Positions 32,884 to 40,341 of a stretch of DNA of 64,000 bases are shown piece after piece (the stretch's first letter is position 1; each line of letters starts with the position of its first letter). Source of the DNA: Ferruginibacter yonginensis. GTDB lineage: Bacteria > Bacteroidota > Bacteroidia > Chitinophagales > Chitinophagaceae. Location: NCBI RefSeq assembly GCF_042651465.1, contig NZ_JBHSCZ010000002.1:186001-250000 (forward strand), read 5' to 3'. Under the pieces are notes generated by a model. The model searched no databases, was not told the DNA's origin, and saw only the letters and a program-made list of their open reading frames with translations. The position numbers were made by a program, and so were the translations under genes.

Positions 32884-33384
32884 ATGAAAACAATTGCGGA
32901 TCATACAATACATCAAGAAAAAATAAACCAAGTTTGGCAATTATTACAAGAAGTGTGCGACCCTGAAATACCTGTGTTAACTATTATTGATTTAGGTATT
33001 GTTCGCAACATTTTTGTTGATGATACAGAACAACTTGTTATTCAAATAACGCCCACTTACTCAGGCTGCCCTGCAATGGATGCTATTAGTGTTGACATTA
33101 AACTAAAATTAATTGAAAACGGCATTCAGCATTTTAAAGTGCAGCAAATTTTATCACCTGCTTGGACGACAGATTGGATGAGTGAAACAGGTAAAGCCAA
33201 ATTGAACGCCTATGGCATTGCACCTCCATCAGCTTCGCATTTAGCAAACAACACTACACCAGCTTGTCCGCAATGCCACTCTAACAACACCAAATTATTA
33301 AGCCAGTTTGGGTCAACATCTTGCAAAGCATTGTACCAATGTTATGATTGTAAAGAACCATTTGATTATTTCAAATGCCATTAG
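32884..33384 (+). CDS. paaD: phenylacetate degradation protein PaaD (MIP18-like with zinc ribbon)
   Basis: Needed for iron-sulphur assembly or maturation of the epoxidase. About 166 residues: a MIP18/DUF59 domain (residues 1-100: QEVCDPEIPVLTIIDLGIVRNI, then TPTYSGCPAMDAI) and a C-terminal zinc-ribbon CPQCHS...CKALYQCYDC. The ATG at 32884 is chosen; an in-frame GTG at 32869 and a TTG at 32863 overlap the paaC stop and would add five to seven residues. Confidence 0.9.
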   Translation: MKTIADHTIHQEKINQVWQLLQEVCDPEIPVLTIIDLGIVRNIFVDDTEQLVIQITPTYSGCPAMDAISVDIKLKLIENGIQHFKVQQILSPAWTTDWMSETGKAKLNAYGIAPPSASHLANNTTPACPQCHSNNTKLLSQFGSTSCKALYQCYDCKEPFDYFKCH

Positions 33385-33442
33385 CCTTATTTATAAACAT
33401 TACTATTTTTTTCAACAGCATTGTTGTACCTACTTTACTCCA

Positions 33443-33450
33443 TAAATTTG
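33443..33450 (+). promoter_or_regulatory. -7 element TAAATTTG, four bases before the mgtC-type ATG
   Basis: An exact TAnnTTTG match with only ATTT before ATG 33455. It suggests that the gene has its own leaderless transcript inside the paa cluster. Confidence 0.55.
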
Positions 33451-33454
33451 ATTT

Positions 33455-34096
33455 ATGAATATAATGGTGTACGTTGAAGAAATTGGCCAAGTGGCTTTTG
33501 CCTTTGTAATAGGCGCCATTATTGGTATTGAAAGAGAATTTAGAAGCAAGCCTGCAGGTTTTAGAACCATGATATTGATTTGTGTAGGCTCATGCCTTTA
33601 TACCATAATTTCAAAAGAAGCCAATAGTGTAAGTAATGATAGAATTGCCAGTAACATAGTTACAGGTATCGGTTTTATTGGAGCAGGCGTAATTTTTAAA
33701 GAAGGTATTACAGTAAACGGCTTAACCACAGCAGCCCTTATTTGGATTACCGCAGCATTAGGTATGGCTATTGGCTATCATAACTACCCTTTAGCAATTG
33801 TAGTATCTATTTTAATTGTGATAGTGTTATTTGTATTAGAACCGGTGCAACGTTACATTAACAAATTACATCGGGTAAAAGATTATAAAATAAAAATAGT
33901 TGAAACCAGCACTGTTTTTAAATTAGAATTAGAAGCATTTTTTTCTCGACATGATATGACTTTTCGTTGTATGAAAGTAACCAAAGAAGAATTAGATGCA
34001 GTGTACATGTATAGAATAAGCTCACCAGATAGAAACTACGACGAAGTAAATAATTTTCTCTTAAACCATAAAGAAGTAAGAAGCTTCGAAGTATAA
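33455..34096 (+). CDS. MgtC/SapB-family membrane protein
   Basis: A 213-residue inner-membrane protein: an N-terminal MgtC domain with about five hydrophobic helices (residues 8-130) containing GAIIGIEREFRSKPAGFRTMILICVGSCLY and GIGFIGAGVIFKEG, followed by a soluble ACT-like C-terminal part. The family is associated with magnesium limitation and ATP-synthase modulation in pathogens; here the role is unknown. It is oriented with the paa genes and inserted between paaD and paaG. It has its own -7 element. It is not expected in a phenylacetate operon. Confidence 0.9.
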   Translation: MNIMVYVEEIGQVAFAFVIGAIIGIEREFRSKPAGFRTMILICVGSCLYTIISKEANSVSNDRIASNIVTGIGFIGAGVIFKEGITVNGLTTAALIWITAALGMAIGYHNYPLAIVVSILIVIVLFVLEPVQRYINKLHRVKDYKIKIVETSTVFKLELEAFFSRHDMTFRCMKVTKEELDAVYMYRISSPDRNYDEVNNFLLNHKEVRSFEV

Positions 34097-34106
34097 AACC
34101 AGCATC

Positions 34107-34883
34107 ATGTCATCCATATTATTATCCATACAAAATAGTGTAGCCATAATTACACTCAACAGGCCCGATAAATTTAATTCGTTCAATCGCAGCATGGCAT
34201 TGCTTTTACAGCAAACCCTCACTGACTGTGCAAATAATGATACCATTCGTTGCATTGTAATTACTGGCAATGGTAAAGCTTTTTCCGCAGGACAAGATAT
34301 TGCTGAATTAGTAGGAGATGATGCTTTAAAAATTGAAACTATTTTAAGTGAACATTACAACCCCATTATCCAACTAATTAGAAATATTGGCAAACCCATC
34401 ATTGCAGCCGTAAATGGTGTAGCTGCTGGCGCAGGCGCTAATATTGCTTTGTGTTGCGACATTGTTTTAGCAAATGAACAAGCATCATTTATTCAAGCAT
34501 TTTCAAAAATTGGTTTAGTGCCTGATAGCGCTGGCACCTATTTTTTACCACGTTTAATTGGCTTTCAAAAAGCCAGCGCTTTAATGATGACTGGCGATAA
34601 AGTAAGTGCAACAGAAGCGGAACGCATGGGTATGGTATTTAAAGTAATTGCTGCTGCTGATTTTGAAGCAGCCGTATTAGCACAAGCCAACACTTTAGCA
34701 GCAATGCCTACCTTGGGTTTAGCATATACCAAAGAGGCGTTAAACAATACCATGAATAATAATTTGGTATCGCAATTAGCTGAAGAAGATAGGTTACAAA
34801 GAATTGCAGCTGCAACATCAGATTTTAATGAAGGCATAACAGCCTTTTTAGAAAAGCGAACACCCCTGTTTACCGGCAAATAA
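34107..34883 (+). CDS. paaG: 2-(1,2-epoxy-1,2-dihydrophenyl)acetyl-CoA isomerase PaaG
   Basis: Crotonase-fold isomerase that opens the epoxide to the oxepin-CoA. A 258-residue protein with the oxyanion-hole block KAFSAGQDIAEL and AAVNGVAAGAGANIALCCDI. The active-site Asp is D140 in GLVPDSAGTYFLPRL, the hallmark separating PaaG from the hydratase PaaF. It begins ten bases after the mgtC-type gene stop. Confidence 0.9.
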   Translation: MSSILLSIQNSVAIITLNRPDKFNSFNRSMALLLQQTLTDCANNDTIRCIVITGNGKAFSAGQDIAELVGDDALKIETILSEHYNPIIQLIRNIGKPIIAAVNGVAAGAGANIALCCDIVLANEQASFIQAFSKIGLVPDSAGTYFLPRLIGFQKASALMMTGDKVSATEAERMGMVFKVIAAADFEAAVLAQANTLAAMPTLGLAYTKEALNNTMNNNLVSQLAEEDRLQRIAAATSDFNEGITAFLEKRTPLFTGK

Positions 34884-34904
34884 AAAACTTTAAGCTTTTA
34901 TAAC

Positions 34905-35321
34905 ATGACGCCCACACCCAACGAAGTTGTAACCCACATGATGCAACACGATTTATTTAGCCAATGGCTCGGTATAAAAGTGCTTGATATTAAGGAAGGA
35001 TACAGCAAAATAAGCATGACGGTTCGTCCAGAAATGATCAATGGTTTGGGTATTGTGCATGGCGGCATTGCTTTTTCATTTGCGGATAGTGCTTTTGCAT
35101 TTGCTTGTAATAACCGCAACGTGTTATCCGTTGCATTAGATACAGCGATCAATTTTTTAAAACCTGTTCATGTAGGTGATGTACTAATAGCAGAAGCTAC
35201 TGAAATTCATAACGGTAAAAGTACCGGCCTATATCAAATTGCTATTTACAACCAACACCAACATTTGGTGGCTCAGTTTAAAGGCACTTGTTATAGAACG
35301 CAAAAAAAGTTAATAGATTAA
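34905..35321 (+). CDS. paaI: hydroxyphenylacetyl-CoA thioesterase PaaI
   Basis: Hot-dog-fold thioesterase that releases CoA trapped on dead-end ring-hydroxylated intermediates. A 138-residue protein with VHGGIAFSFADSAFAFACN: His52 and Asp61 match the E. coli catalytic residues. It starts 21 bases after paaG and ends three bases before paaY. Confidence 0.91.
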   Translation: MTPTPNEVVTHMMQHDLFSQWLGIKVLDIKEGYSKISMTVRPEMINGLGIVHGGIAFSFADSAFAFACNNRNVLSVALDTAINFLKPVHVGDVLIAEATEIHNGKSTGLYQIAIYNQHQHLVAQFKGTCYRTQKKLID

Positions 35322-35324
35322 AAC

Positions 35325-35918
35325 ATGGTTTACGCATTCAACAATTACATACCAGTAGTGCACCCCAGCAGTTTTATTCATCCACAAGCGGCAGTTACAG
35401 GCCATGTAATTATCGGCAAAAACTGTTACGTAGGGCCAGGTGCAGCAATACGTGGCGATTGGGGTAAAATTATTATTGAAGATGGTTGTAATGTGCAAGA
35501 AAACTGTACCATACACATGTTTCCGGGTGTTACTGTTACATTACACGAAGGTGCCCATATTGGTCATGGTGCTATTATACACGGCGCTATTATTGGTAAA
35601 AATAGTATGGTAGGTATGAATGCTGTTATTATGGATAACGTACAATTAGGTGATGAGTGCATTGTTGGTGCATTGAGTTTCATAAAAGCGGATAGTATTT
35701 TTGAAAAACGTAGCCTCATTGTTGGTAACCCAGCAAAAAAAATAAAAGATGTTACAGATGAAATGATTGCTTGGAAAACAAAAGGCACTGCATTATACCA
35801 ACAACTACCTGCTGATATGCACCAAACATTTTATGCCTGTGAACCTTTAACAACAATACCAGCTGACACAAAAGAACAATCAGCCATTTTCAAAACTTGG
35901 AATGAAACCAAATCATAA
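35325..35918 (+). CDS. paaY: phenylacetate degradation protein PaaY (gamma-carbonic-anhydrase-like)
   Basis: A 197-residue left-handed beta-helix protein made of hexapeptide repeats (HPQAAVTGHVIIGKNCYVGPG, RGDWGKIIIEDGCNVQENCTIHMFPG), with metal-binding histidines in ENCTIHMFPG and EGAHIGHGAIIHGA. In other bacteria PaaY is a thioesterase that rescues CoA from the oxepin breakdown product. It is the last gene of the cluster and ends two bases before the convergent lipoprotein gene. Confidence 0.88.
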   Translation: MVYAFNNYIPVVHPSSFIHPQAAVTGHVIIGKNCYVGPGAAIRGDWGKIIIEDGCNVQENCTIHMFPGVTVTLHEGAHIGHGAIIHGAIIGKNSMVGMNAVIMDNVQLGDECIVGALSFIKADSIFEKRSLIVGNPAKKIKDVTDEMIAWKTKGTALYQQLPADMHQTFYACEPLTTIPADTKEQSAIFKTWNETKS

Positions 35919-35920
35919 GT

Positions 35921-36319
35921 TTACTTCGTTCTTACATCTTGCCAAATAATTTTTTCATTGGTAGCCTCATTAAAATTTTTAATGCTTCCATCGCCTCGGC
36001 CTGTAAAACCTCCATCTGGGTGGCCAATTAACGTACAATTGGTATCATACAAATCACTAAAATAATCGCAACAAATAGAAGGCACATAATACACAATAGC
36101 CCCTTTAAAAGTATACTGTATTATTTTACGTGGGGGGTTGGTTACAGGCTCATTTTTAAATGTTTTGATAAGGTTATTTATACACGAGGGCAAGTTGCTT
36201 AAACTATCTTTTTCATTTGTTGGTTTAGCTTCAGTTACAACCGCAGCATGCATAGTATTTTTTTTGGCGCTACAGCAACTTACCGCAACGAACATTAAAA
36301 GGCCAATTATAATTTTCAT
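35921..36319 (-). CDS. DUF6970-type lipoprotein
   Basis: A 132-residue exported lipoprotein with lipobox VSCC (Cys near residue 15). The mature part has cysteines in PSCINNLIKTF, SICCDYFSDLYD and NCTLIGHPDGGFTGRGDG; the final block is the hallmark of the DUF6970 family. Probably outside the inner membrane; function unknown. It overlaps nothing, and faces paaY two bases away without a terminator. A minus-strand terminator (36336-36363) precedes it. Confidence 0.7.
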   Translation of the reverse strand: MKIIIGLLMFVAVSCCSAKKNTMHAAVVTEAKPTNEKDSLSNLPSCINNLIKTFKNEPVTNPPRKIIQYTFKGAIVYYVPSICCDYFSDLYDTNCTLIGHPDGGFTGRGDGSIKNFNEATNEKIIWQDVRTK

Positions 36320-36335
36320 ATTTTATTGTATTTAA

Positions 36336-36363
36336 TAAAAAAGGCAGTGCAAAAACACTGCCT
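36336..36363 (-). terminator. rho-independent terminator of the two paralogous membrane genes
   Basis: On the minus strand AGGCAGTG pairs with CACTGCCT across a 6-base loop, followed by a T-tract (plus-strand A at 36336-36341). It ends the transcript of the gene pair at 36386-37118. Confidence 0.85.
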
Positions 36364-36385
36364 AAGCTAAGTCTATTTTTTTACA

Positions 36386-36757
36386 TTAATGGGTTGCTAC
36401 ATTTTTTGCTCTAGATGCTTTTCTTCCTCTAAAAAATAAATACAAATTAAAAAACAACATTATGCCCAAGTAAATGGCAAAACCACCAATTTTAGCACTT
36501 AATATTTCAAGTAAACTTCTTCCATTTTCAATAATGGATGTTACCTCCATAATTTTAAAAGCAAAACCAAGGTTGAGTAAGTAAAAGCCAGTTTCAAAAA
36601 GTTTATTGGTTGAAAGTGCAATATCTACTTTACCACTAAAAATATCTAACATAAATACTTTACCATTTTTAAACAAAGTGTGGGCTACGTACCAAGTAAG
36701 CAACATTATTATTGGTAAATAAATAAGGTAGGCGATAAAATTAAAATCTGTTTTCAT
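36386..36757 (-). CDS. small membrane protein, paralogue B
   Basis: A 123-residue integral membrane protein with three hydrophobic helices and a basic C-terminus ending ATH. It shares an unmistakable pattern with its neighbour: KNGxxxxLxIFxxxV near residue 31, NKxxxxGxYLxNLGxA, then a LxxxxSxKxG stretch and a final FxNxY helix. The two genes are ten bases apart, so they arose by tandem duplication. No known family or motif; catalysis is not suggested by any residue pattern. Confidence 0.6.
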   Translation of the reverse strand: MKTDFNFIAYLIYLPIIMLLTWYVAHTLFKNGKVFMLDIFSGKVDIALSTNKLFETGFYLLNLGFAFKIMEVTSIIENGRSLLEILSAKIGGFAIYLGIMLFFNLYLFFRGRKASRAKNVATH

Positions 36758-36767
36758 TGCTTAAAAT

Positions 36768-37118
36768 TTAATGATGATGAAATAATGAAGATTTCCCAAT
36801 TAAAGGAATGCTGTACATATTTATAAAGTGCATAACAGCCAACGATATAATGATGCTACCGCATTTATTACTCACACTTGCCATTAGTTCTGCCACAGTA
36901 GCAATGGTTTTCCAATTTTTGAGCATTACAGTGGCATAACCTAAATTAACCAAGTAATAACCCACCAATAAAATTTTGTTGATAAAATCTGCCAATGGTA
37001 CATCGTTATTAAAAATATTTAAAATGTAATGACGCCCATTTTTATAAAAAATATTACCCACTTTAACCGTAACCCAATAGGTAATAAAAAGGTAGATGCT
37101 GTAAGCTAAAACGTTCAT
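36768..37118 (-). CDS. small membrane protein, paralogue A
   Basis: A 116-residue membrane protein, first in the pair, with helices at about residues 3-22, 50-70 and 90-108, and a C-terminus HHH. The same framework as paralogue B (KNGRHYILNIFNNDV, NKILLVGYYLVNLGYA). It could form a heteromer with B. Upstream lies a 10-bp inverted repeat (37166-37204) that may control it. Confidence 0.6.
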   Translation of the reverse strand: MNVLAYSIYLFITYWVTVKVGNIFYKNGRHYILNIFNNDVPLADFINKILLVGYYLVNLGYATVMLKNWKTIATVAELMASVSNKCGSIIISLAVMHFINMYSIPLIGKSSLFHHH

Positions 37119-37165
37119 ACTAGTAGGTTTAAATGATGAACTTTCTTTCTGAATGTAAAAATAAT

Positions 37166-37204
37166 ATAAACTTTCTGAATTTTCAATATTTTATGAAAGT
37201 TTAT
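37166..37204. repeat. 10-bp perfect inverted repeat in the membrane-pair/obg intergenic region
   Basis: ATAAACTTTC (37166-37175) and GAAAGTTTAT (37195-37204) are exact inverses 19 bases apart. ACTTTCTTTCTGAAT nearby gives additional partial direct repeats of CTTTCTGAAT. It sits between divergent genes and may be a regulator-binding site or a hairpin. Confidence 0.5.
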
Positions 37205-37252
37205 TTTTCGCTGGCTCATTAATATGAAATCAATTATCAAAAAGGCTTTACG

Positions 37253-37260
37253 TATTTTTG
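37253..37260 (+). promoter_or_regulatory. -7 element TATTTTTG for obg
   Basis: An exact match 23 bases before the TTG at 37284. It lies inside the reading frame that begins at ATG 37224, which argues against that longer form. Confidence 0.55.
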
Positions 37261-37283
37261 CCACTTACTATATATCAACCGTT

Positions 37284-38291
37284 TTGGAAAAATCAAATTT
37301 TGTAGATCAAATAAAAATATTTTGTCGCTCTGGCCATGGTGGTGCTGGCAGTAAACATTTTTTAAGAAATAAACTCACTGCATTTGGCGGACCAGATGGG
37401 GGCGATGGCGGTAGAGGTGCCCATATTATTTTAAAAGGCAATGCACAATTGTGGACCTTATTACACCTACGTTATTATAAAAATGTATTGGCTAATGATG
37501 GTGGCAATGGCGCTGGCGGTAACTGCACTGGCAAAAATGGTGATGATATTATTATTGAAGTGCCGTTAGGTACTATTGCAAAAGATGAAGAAACGGGTGA
37601 AAAATTAGGTGAAATTTTGCATGATGGTGAAGAGTTTATTTTAATGAAAGGTGGCCGTGGTGGTTTAGGCAATAGTAATTTTAAAACAGCTACCAACCAA
37701 GCGCCTGAATATGCCCAACCTGGCGAACCTGGTGTAGAAGGTTACCGAGTTTTAGAGCTGAAAGTATTGGCTGATGTTGGTTTGGTGGGTTTTCCCAATG
37801 CTGGTAAATCAACCTTATTATCAGTAATAACTGCCGCCAAACCCAAAATTGCTGATTACGCTTTTACTACATTGGTACCGCAATTAGGTATGGTGGAGTA
37901 CCGTGAAGGCAAAAGTTTTTGTATGGCTGATTTACCGGGTATTATTGAAGGTGCTGCAGAAGGTAAGGGTTTAGGTCATCGTTTTTTACGCCACATAGAA
38001 CGTAACTCCATTTTATTGTTTTTAATACCGGCAGATAGTGCCGACCATAAAAAAGAATTTGACATATTACGCAACGAATTGGAAGAATACAATCCTGAAA
38101 TGTTGCAAAAAGATTTTGTGATTGCCATAAGCAAGGCAGATATGTTAGATGATGAATTGAAAGAAGCCATTAAAAAAGAATTACCACAAAAAATTCCTTC
38201 CATCTTTATTTCTTCTGTTACGGGTTATAACATCCCTCAATTAAAAGATATGTTGTGGAATGCCCTAAATACACAATCGCCCAATAGTTAA
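37284..38291 (+). CDS. obg: GTPase Obg/CgtA
   Basis: Essential GTPase linked to 50S assembly and stringent signalling. The N-terminal glycine-rich Obg fold (residues 1-158: FVDQIKIFCRSGHGGAGSKHF, GGPDGGDGGRGAHI) is followed by the G domain with P-loop GFPNAGKST, switch DLPGI and SKAD specificity motif. The frame opens at ATG 37224, but its first 20 residues are unlike Obg and contain a promoter element; TTG 37284 gives the normal EKSNFVDQIKIF start and a normal length of 335. No C-terminal OCT domain, as in other Bacteroidota. Confidence 0.94.
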   Translation: MEKSNFVDQIKIFCRSGHGGAGSKHFLRNKLTAFGGPDGGDGGRGAHIILKGNAQLWTLLHLRYYKNVLANDGGNGAGGNCTGKNGDDIIIEVPLGTIAKDEETGEKLGEILHDGEEFILMKGGRGGLGNSNFKTATNQAPEYAQPGEPGVEGYRVLELKVLADVGLVGFPNAGKSTLLSVITAAKPKIADYAFTTLVPQLGMVEYREGKSFCMADLPGIIEGAAEGKGLGHRFLRHIERNSILLFLIPADSADHKKEFDILRNELEEYNPEMLQKDFVIAISKADMLDDELKEAIKKELPQKIPSIFISSVTGYNIPQLKDMLWNALNTQSPNS

Positions 38292-38293
38292 TT

Positions 38294-38319
38294 TGGTTGC
38301 ATTTGAAATGGTTGCATTT
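38294..38319 (+). repeat. short direct repeat between obg and fabH
   Basis: TGGTTGCATTT occurs twice with a 15-base period in the 73-base gap between obg and fabH. Could be a protein-binding site or slippage; no other copy was noticed. Confidence 0.3.
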
Positions 38320-38364
38320 TAGGTGCTTTTTATTGTAAATTGCAACACCAAAAATTGTTGAGAC

Positions 38365-39408
38365 ATGCCACAAACCAAAATTGCAGGTATTGGTAAATAC
38401 GTGCCTGAAAATGTTGTAACTAATAATGACTTAACTGCTTTTATTGATACCAGTGATGAATGGATACAAGAACGTACCGGTATTAAAGAAAGAAGATATG
38501 CCCATCGCACTGACGAAACCACCACTACTATGGCGGTTAAAGCAGCCGAAATTGCATTACAACGTGCAGGCATTACTGCACAAGAGGTTGATTTTATTAT
38601 ATTCGCTACTTTAAGTCCTGATTATTACTTCCCCGGCTGCGGTGTATTGGTGCAACGTGCCATGAAAATGAAAGAAATTGGCGCCCTCGATATCAGAAAC
38701 CAATGCAGCGGTTTTGTATATGCTATTTCTGTAGCCGATCAATTTATTAAAACAGGTATGTACAAAAATATTTTAGTAATTGGTAGTGAAAAACATTCGT
38801 TCGGTTTAGATTTTAGTACCCGTGGGCGCAACATCTCTGTAATTTTTGGTGATGGTGCTGGGGCTGTAGTTTTACAACCAACTGAGCAACCCGGCATATT
38901 AAGTACACACTTACACAGCGATGGCGATAGCGCCGAAGTGCTTGCCATGTACAACCCCGGCACACATGCCAACCATTGGGTTGATACACCTGTAGCTACT
39001 TTTGATGATGCCCCAAGGGGTGAAATGTTTATGAGTCACTCTATGATTGATAGTGCTCAAAATTTCCCATACATGGATGGACCAGCCGTTTTTAAAAAAG
39101 CAGTGGTTAAGTTTCCGGAAGTAATTATGGAAGCATTGCATCAAAATAACTTACAAACCAGCGATATTGATTTACTAATACCGCACCAAGCCAATTTACG
39201 TATTGCTCAATTTGTACAACAAAAGTTACAATTGAGTGATGATAAAGTATTTAACAATATTGAAAAATACGGTAACACTACAGCAGCATCTATACCAATT
39301 GCATTGTGTGAAGCATGGGAAGCTGGTAAAATAAAAGAAGGCGACTTGGTTTGTTTGGCAGCATTTGGCAGTGGCTTTACTTGGGGCAGCGCCTTACTAC
39401 GTTGGTAA
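38365..39408 (+). CDS. fabH: 3-oxoacyl-ACP synthase III (FabH)
   Basis: Condenses acetyl- or branched acyl-CoA with malonyl-ACP to start fatty-acid synthesis. A 347-residue thiolase fold with the Cys-His-Asn triad visible: C114 in DIRNQCSGF, His in IPHQANLRI and Asn in YGNTTAASIP. The length is slightly greater than that of E. coli FabH. Bacteroidota often carry several FabH copies; this one lies right after obg and is probably a housekeeping copy. Confidence 0.94.
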   Translation: MPQTKIAGIGKYVPENVVTNNDLTAFIDTSDEWIQERTGIKERRYAHRTDETTTTMAVKAAEIALQRAGITAQEVDFIIFATLSPDYYFPGCGVLVQRAMKMKEIGALDIRNQCSGFVYAISVADQFIKTGMYKNILVIGSEKHSFGLDFSTRGRNISVIFGDGAGAVVLQPTEQPGILSTHLHSDGDSAEVLAMYNPGTHANHWVDTPVATFDDAPRGEMFMSHSMIDSAQNFPYMDGPAVFKKAVVKFPEVIMEALHQNNLQTSDIDLLIPHQANLRIAQFVQQKLQLSDDKVFNNIEKYGNTTAASIPIALCEAWEAGKIKEGDLVCLAAFGSGFTWGSALLRW

Positions 39409-39420
39409 CAAAACGTAACG

Positions 39421-39428
39421 TAGTTTTG
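39421..39428 (+). promoter_or_regulatory. -7 element TAGTTTTG before the diacylglycerol-kinase gene
   Basis: An exact TAnnTTTG match, 16 bases before ATG 39445. Confidence 0.5.
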
Positions 39429-39444
39429 CACATTAAATCATAAT

Positions 39445-40341
39445 ATGGCTTTACAAAGACGATTTTTAGTTTTCATAAACCCCATTTCAGGTACACAACA
39501 AAAAAAGGGATTGAAAGCGTATATCACCAATACCCTTTCGTTACAGCAATTTTATGTTGAAGTGTTGCCAACACAACAAAATGGACAATACCCTTTTTTG
39601 AAAGATAAAATTGCAGCAGATAATATTACAGATGTTATTATTTGTGGTGGTGATGGAACCGTTAATCAAATATCTTCATTTTTAATTGATAGTAATGTAC
39701 ATGTTGGAATTATACCAATGGGCTCTGGTAATGGGTTAGCATTTGCAGCAGGTATTCCTAAAAATCGTACAAAGGCTTTAGCGATTATTTTAAAAAACAA
39801 CGCCCAACCAATTGATGCGTTCTACATTAACAATCAGTTTAGTTGTATGCTTTGTGGTATTGGGTTTGATGCACAAGTGGCACATAATTTTGCAGAGCAG
39901 CCATCAAGAGGTTTAGCTACTTATGCTAAAGAAACTACCAAGCATTTTTTTTCAGCAAAGCCTTACCGTTTTAAAATTACAGCGAATCAACAAACTTTTA
40001 CAACCCAAGCTTTTTTTATAAGTATTGCCAATAGTAACCAATTTGGTAACCATGTTACCATTGCACCTAAGGCAAGTTTGAGTGATGGCTTGCTTGATAT
40101 AGTAGTTGTAAACAAAACCAACAAACTCAACCTAATTATAAAGTTGTTACAGCAAATAAAAGCTGGCAAGCTAGGCCATATTAGTGAGCAAAATAAAACC
40201 ATTCAATATTTTCAAACAGAAAATATAATTATTGAAAACTTAGATAATGCTCCTTTACACATTGATGGTGAGCCGAGTAAAACAGCTACATCATTTAATA
40301 TCAATATCATCAAAAATGCATTTACATTAATACATGCTTAA
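39445..40341 (+). CDS. diacylglycerol-kinase-family lipid kinase
   Basis: A 298-residue DAGK-catalytic-domain protein (YegS/BmrU group): FINPISGTQQKKG at residues 10-22, the nucleotide site GGDGTVNQ near residue 69, and GSGNGLAFAAGIP. The C-terminal half ends in the two-layer beta domain with DGLLDIVVV and HIDGEPS. Substrate is a diacylglycerol-like or isoprenoid lipid; not decided. Its stop overlaps the convergent patatin gene by four bases. Confidence 0.88.
   Translation: MALQRRFLVFINPISGTQQKKGLKAYITNTLSLQQFYVEVLPTQQNGQYPFLKDKIAADNITDVIICGGDGTVNQISSFLIDSNVHVGIIPMGSGNGLAFAAGIPKNRTKALAIILKNNAQPIDAFYINNQFSCMLCGIGFDAQVAHNFAEQPSRGLATYAKETTKHFFSAKPYRFKITANQQTFTTQAFFISIANSNQFGNHVTIAPKASLSDGLLDIVVVNKTNKLNLIIKLLQQIKAGKLGHISEQNKTIQYFQTENIIIENLDNAPLHIDGEPSKTATSFNINIIKNAFTLIHA

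Noticed and set aside
33455..34096. Reading the MgtC gene as a virulence factor
   Set aside because: The family is widespread in non-pathogens; nothing else here suggests host interaction.
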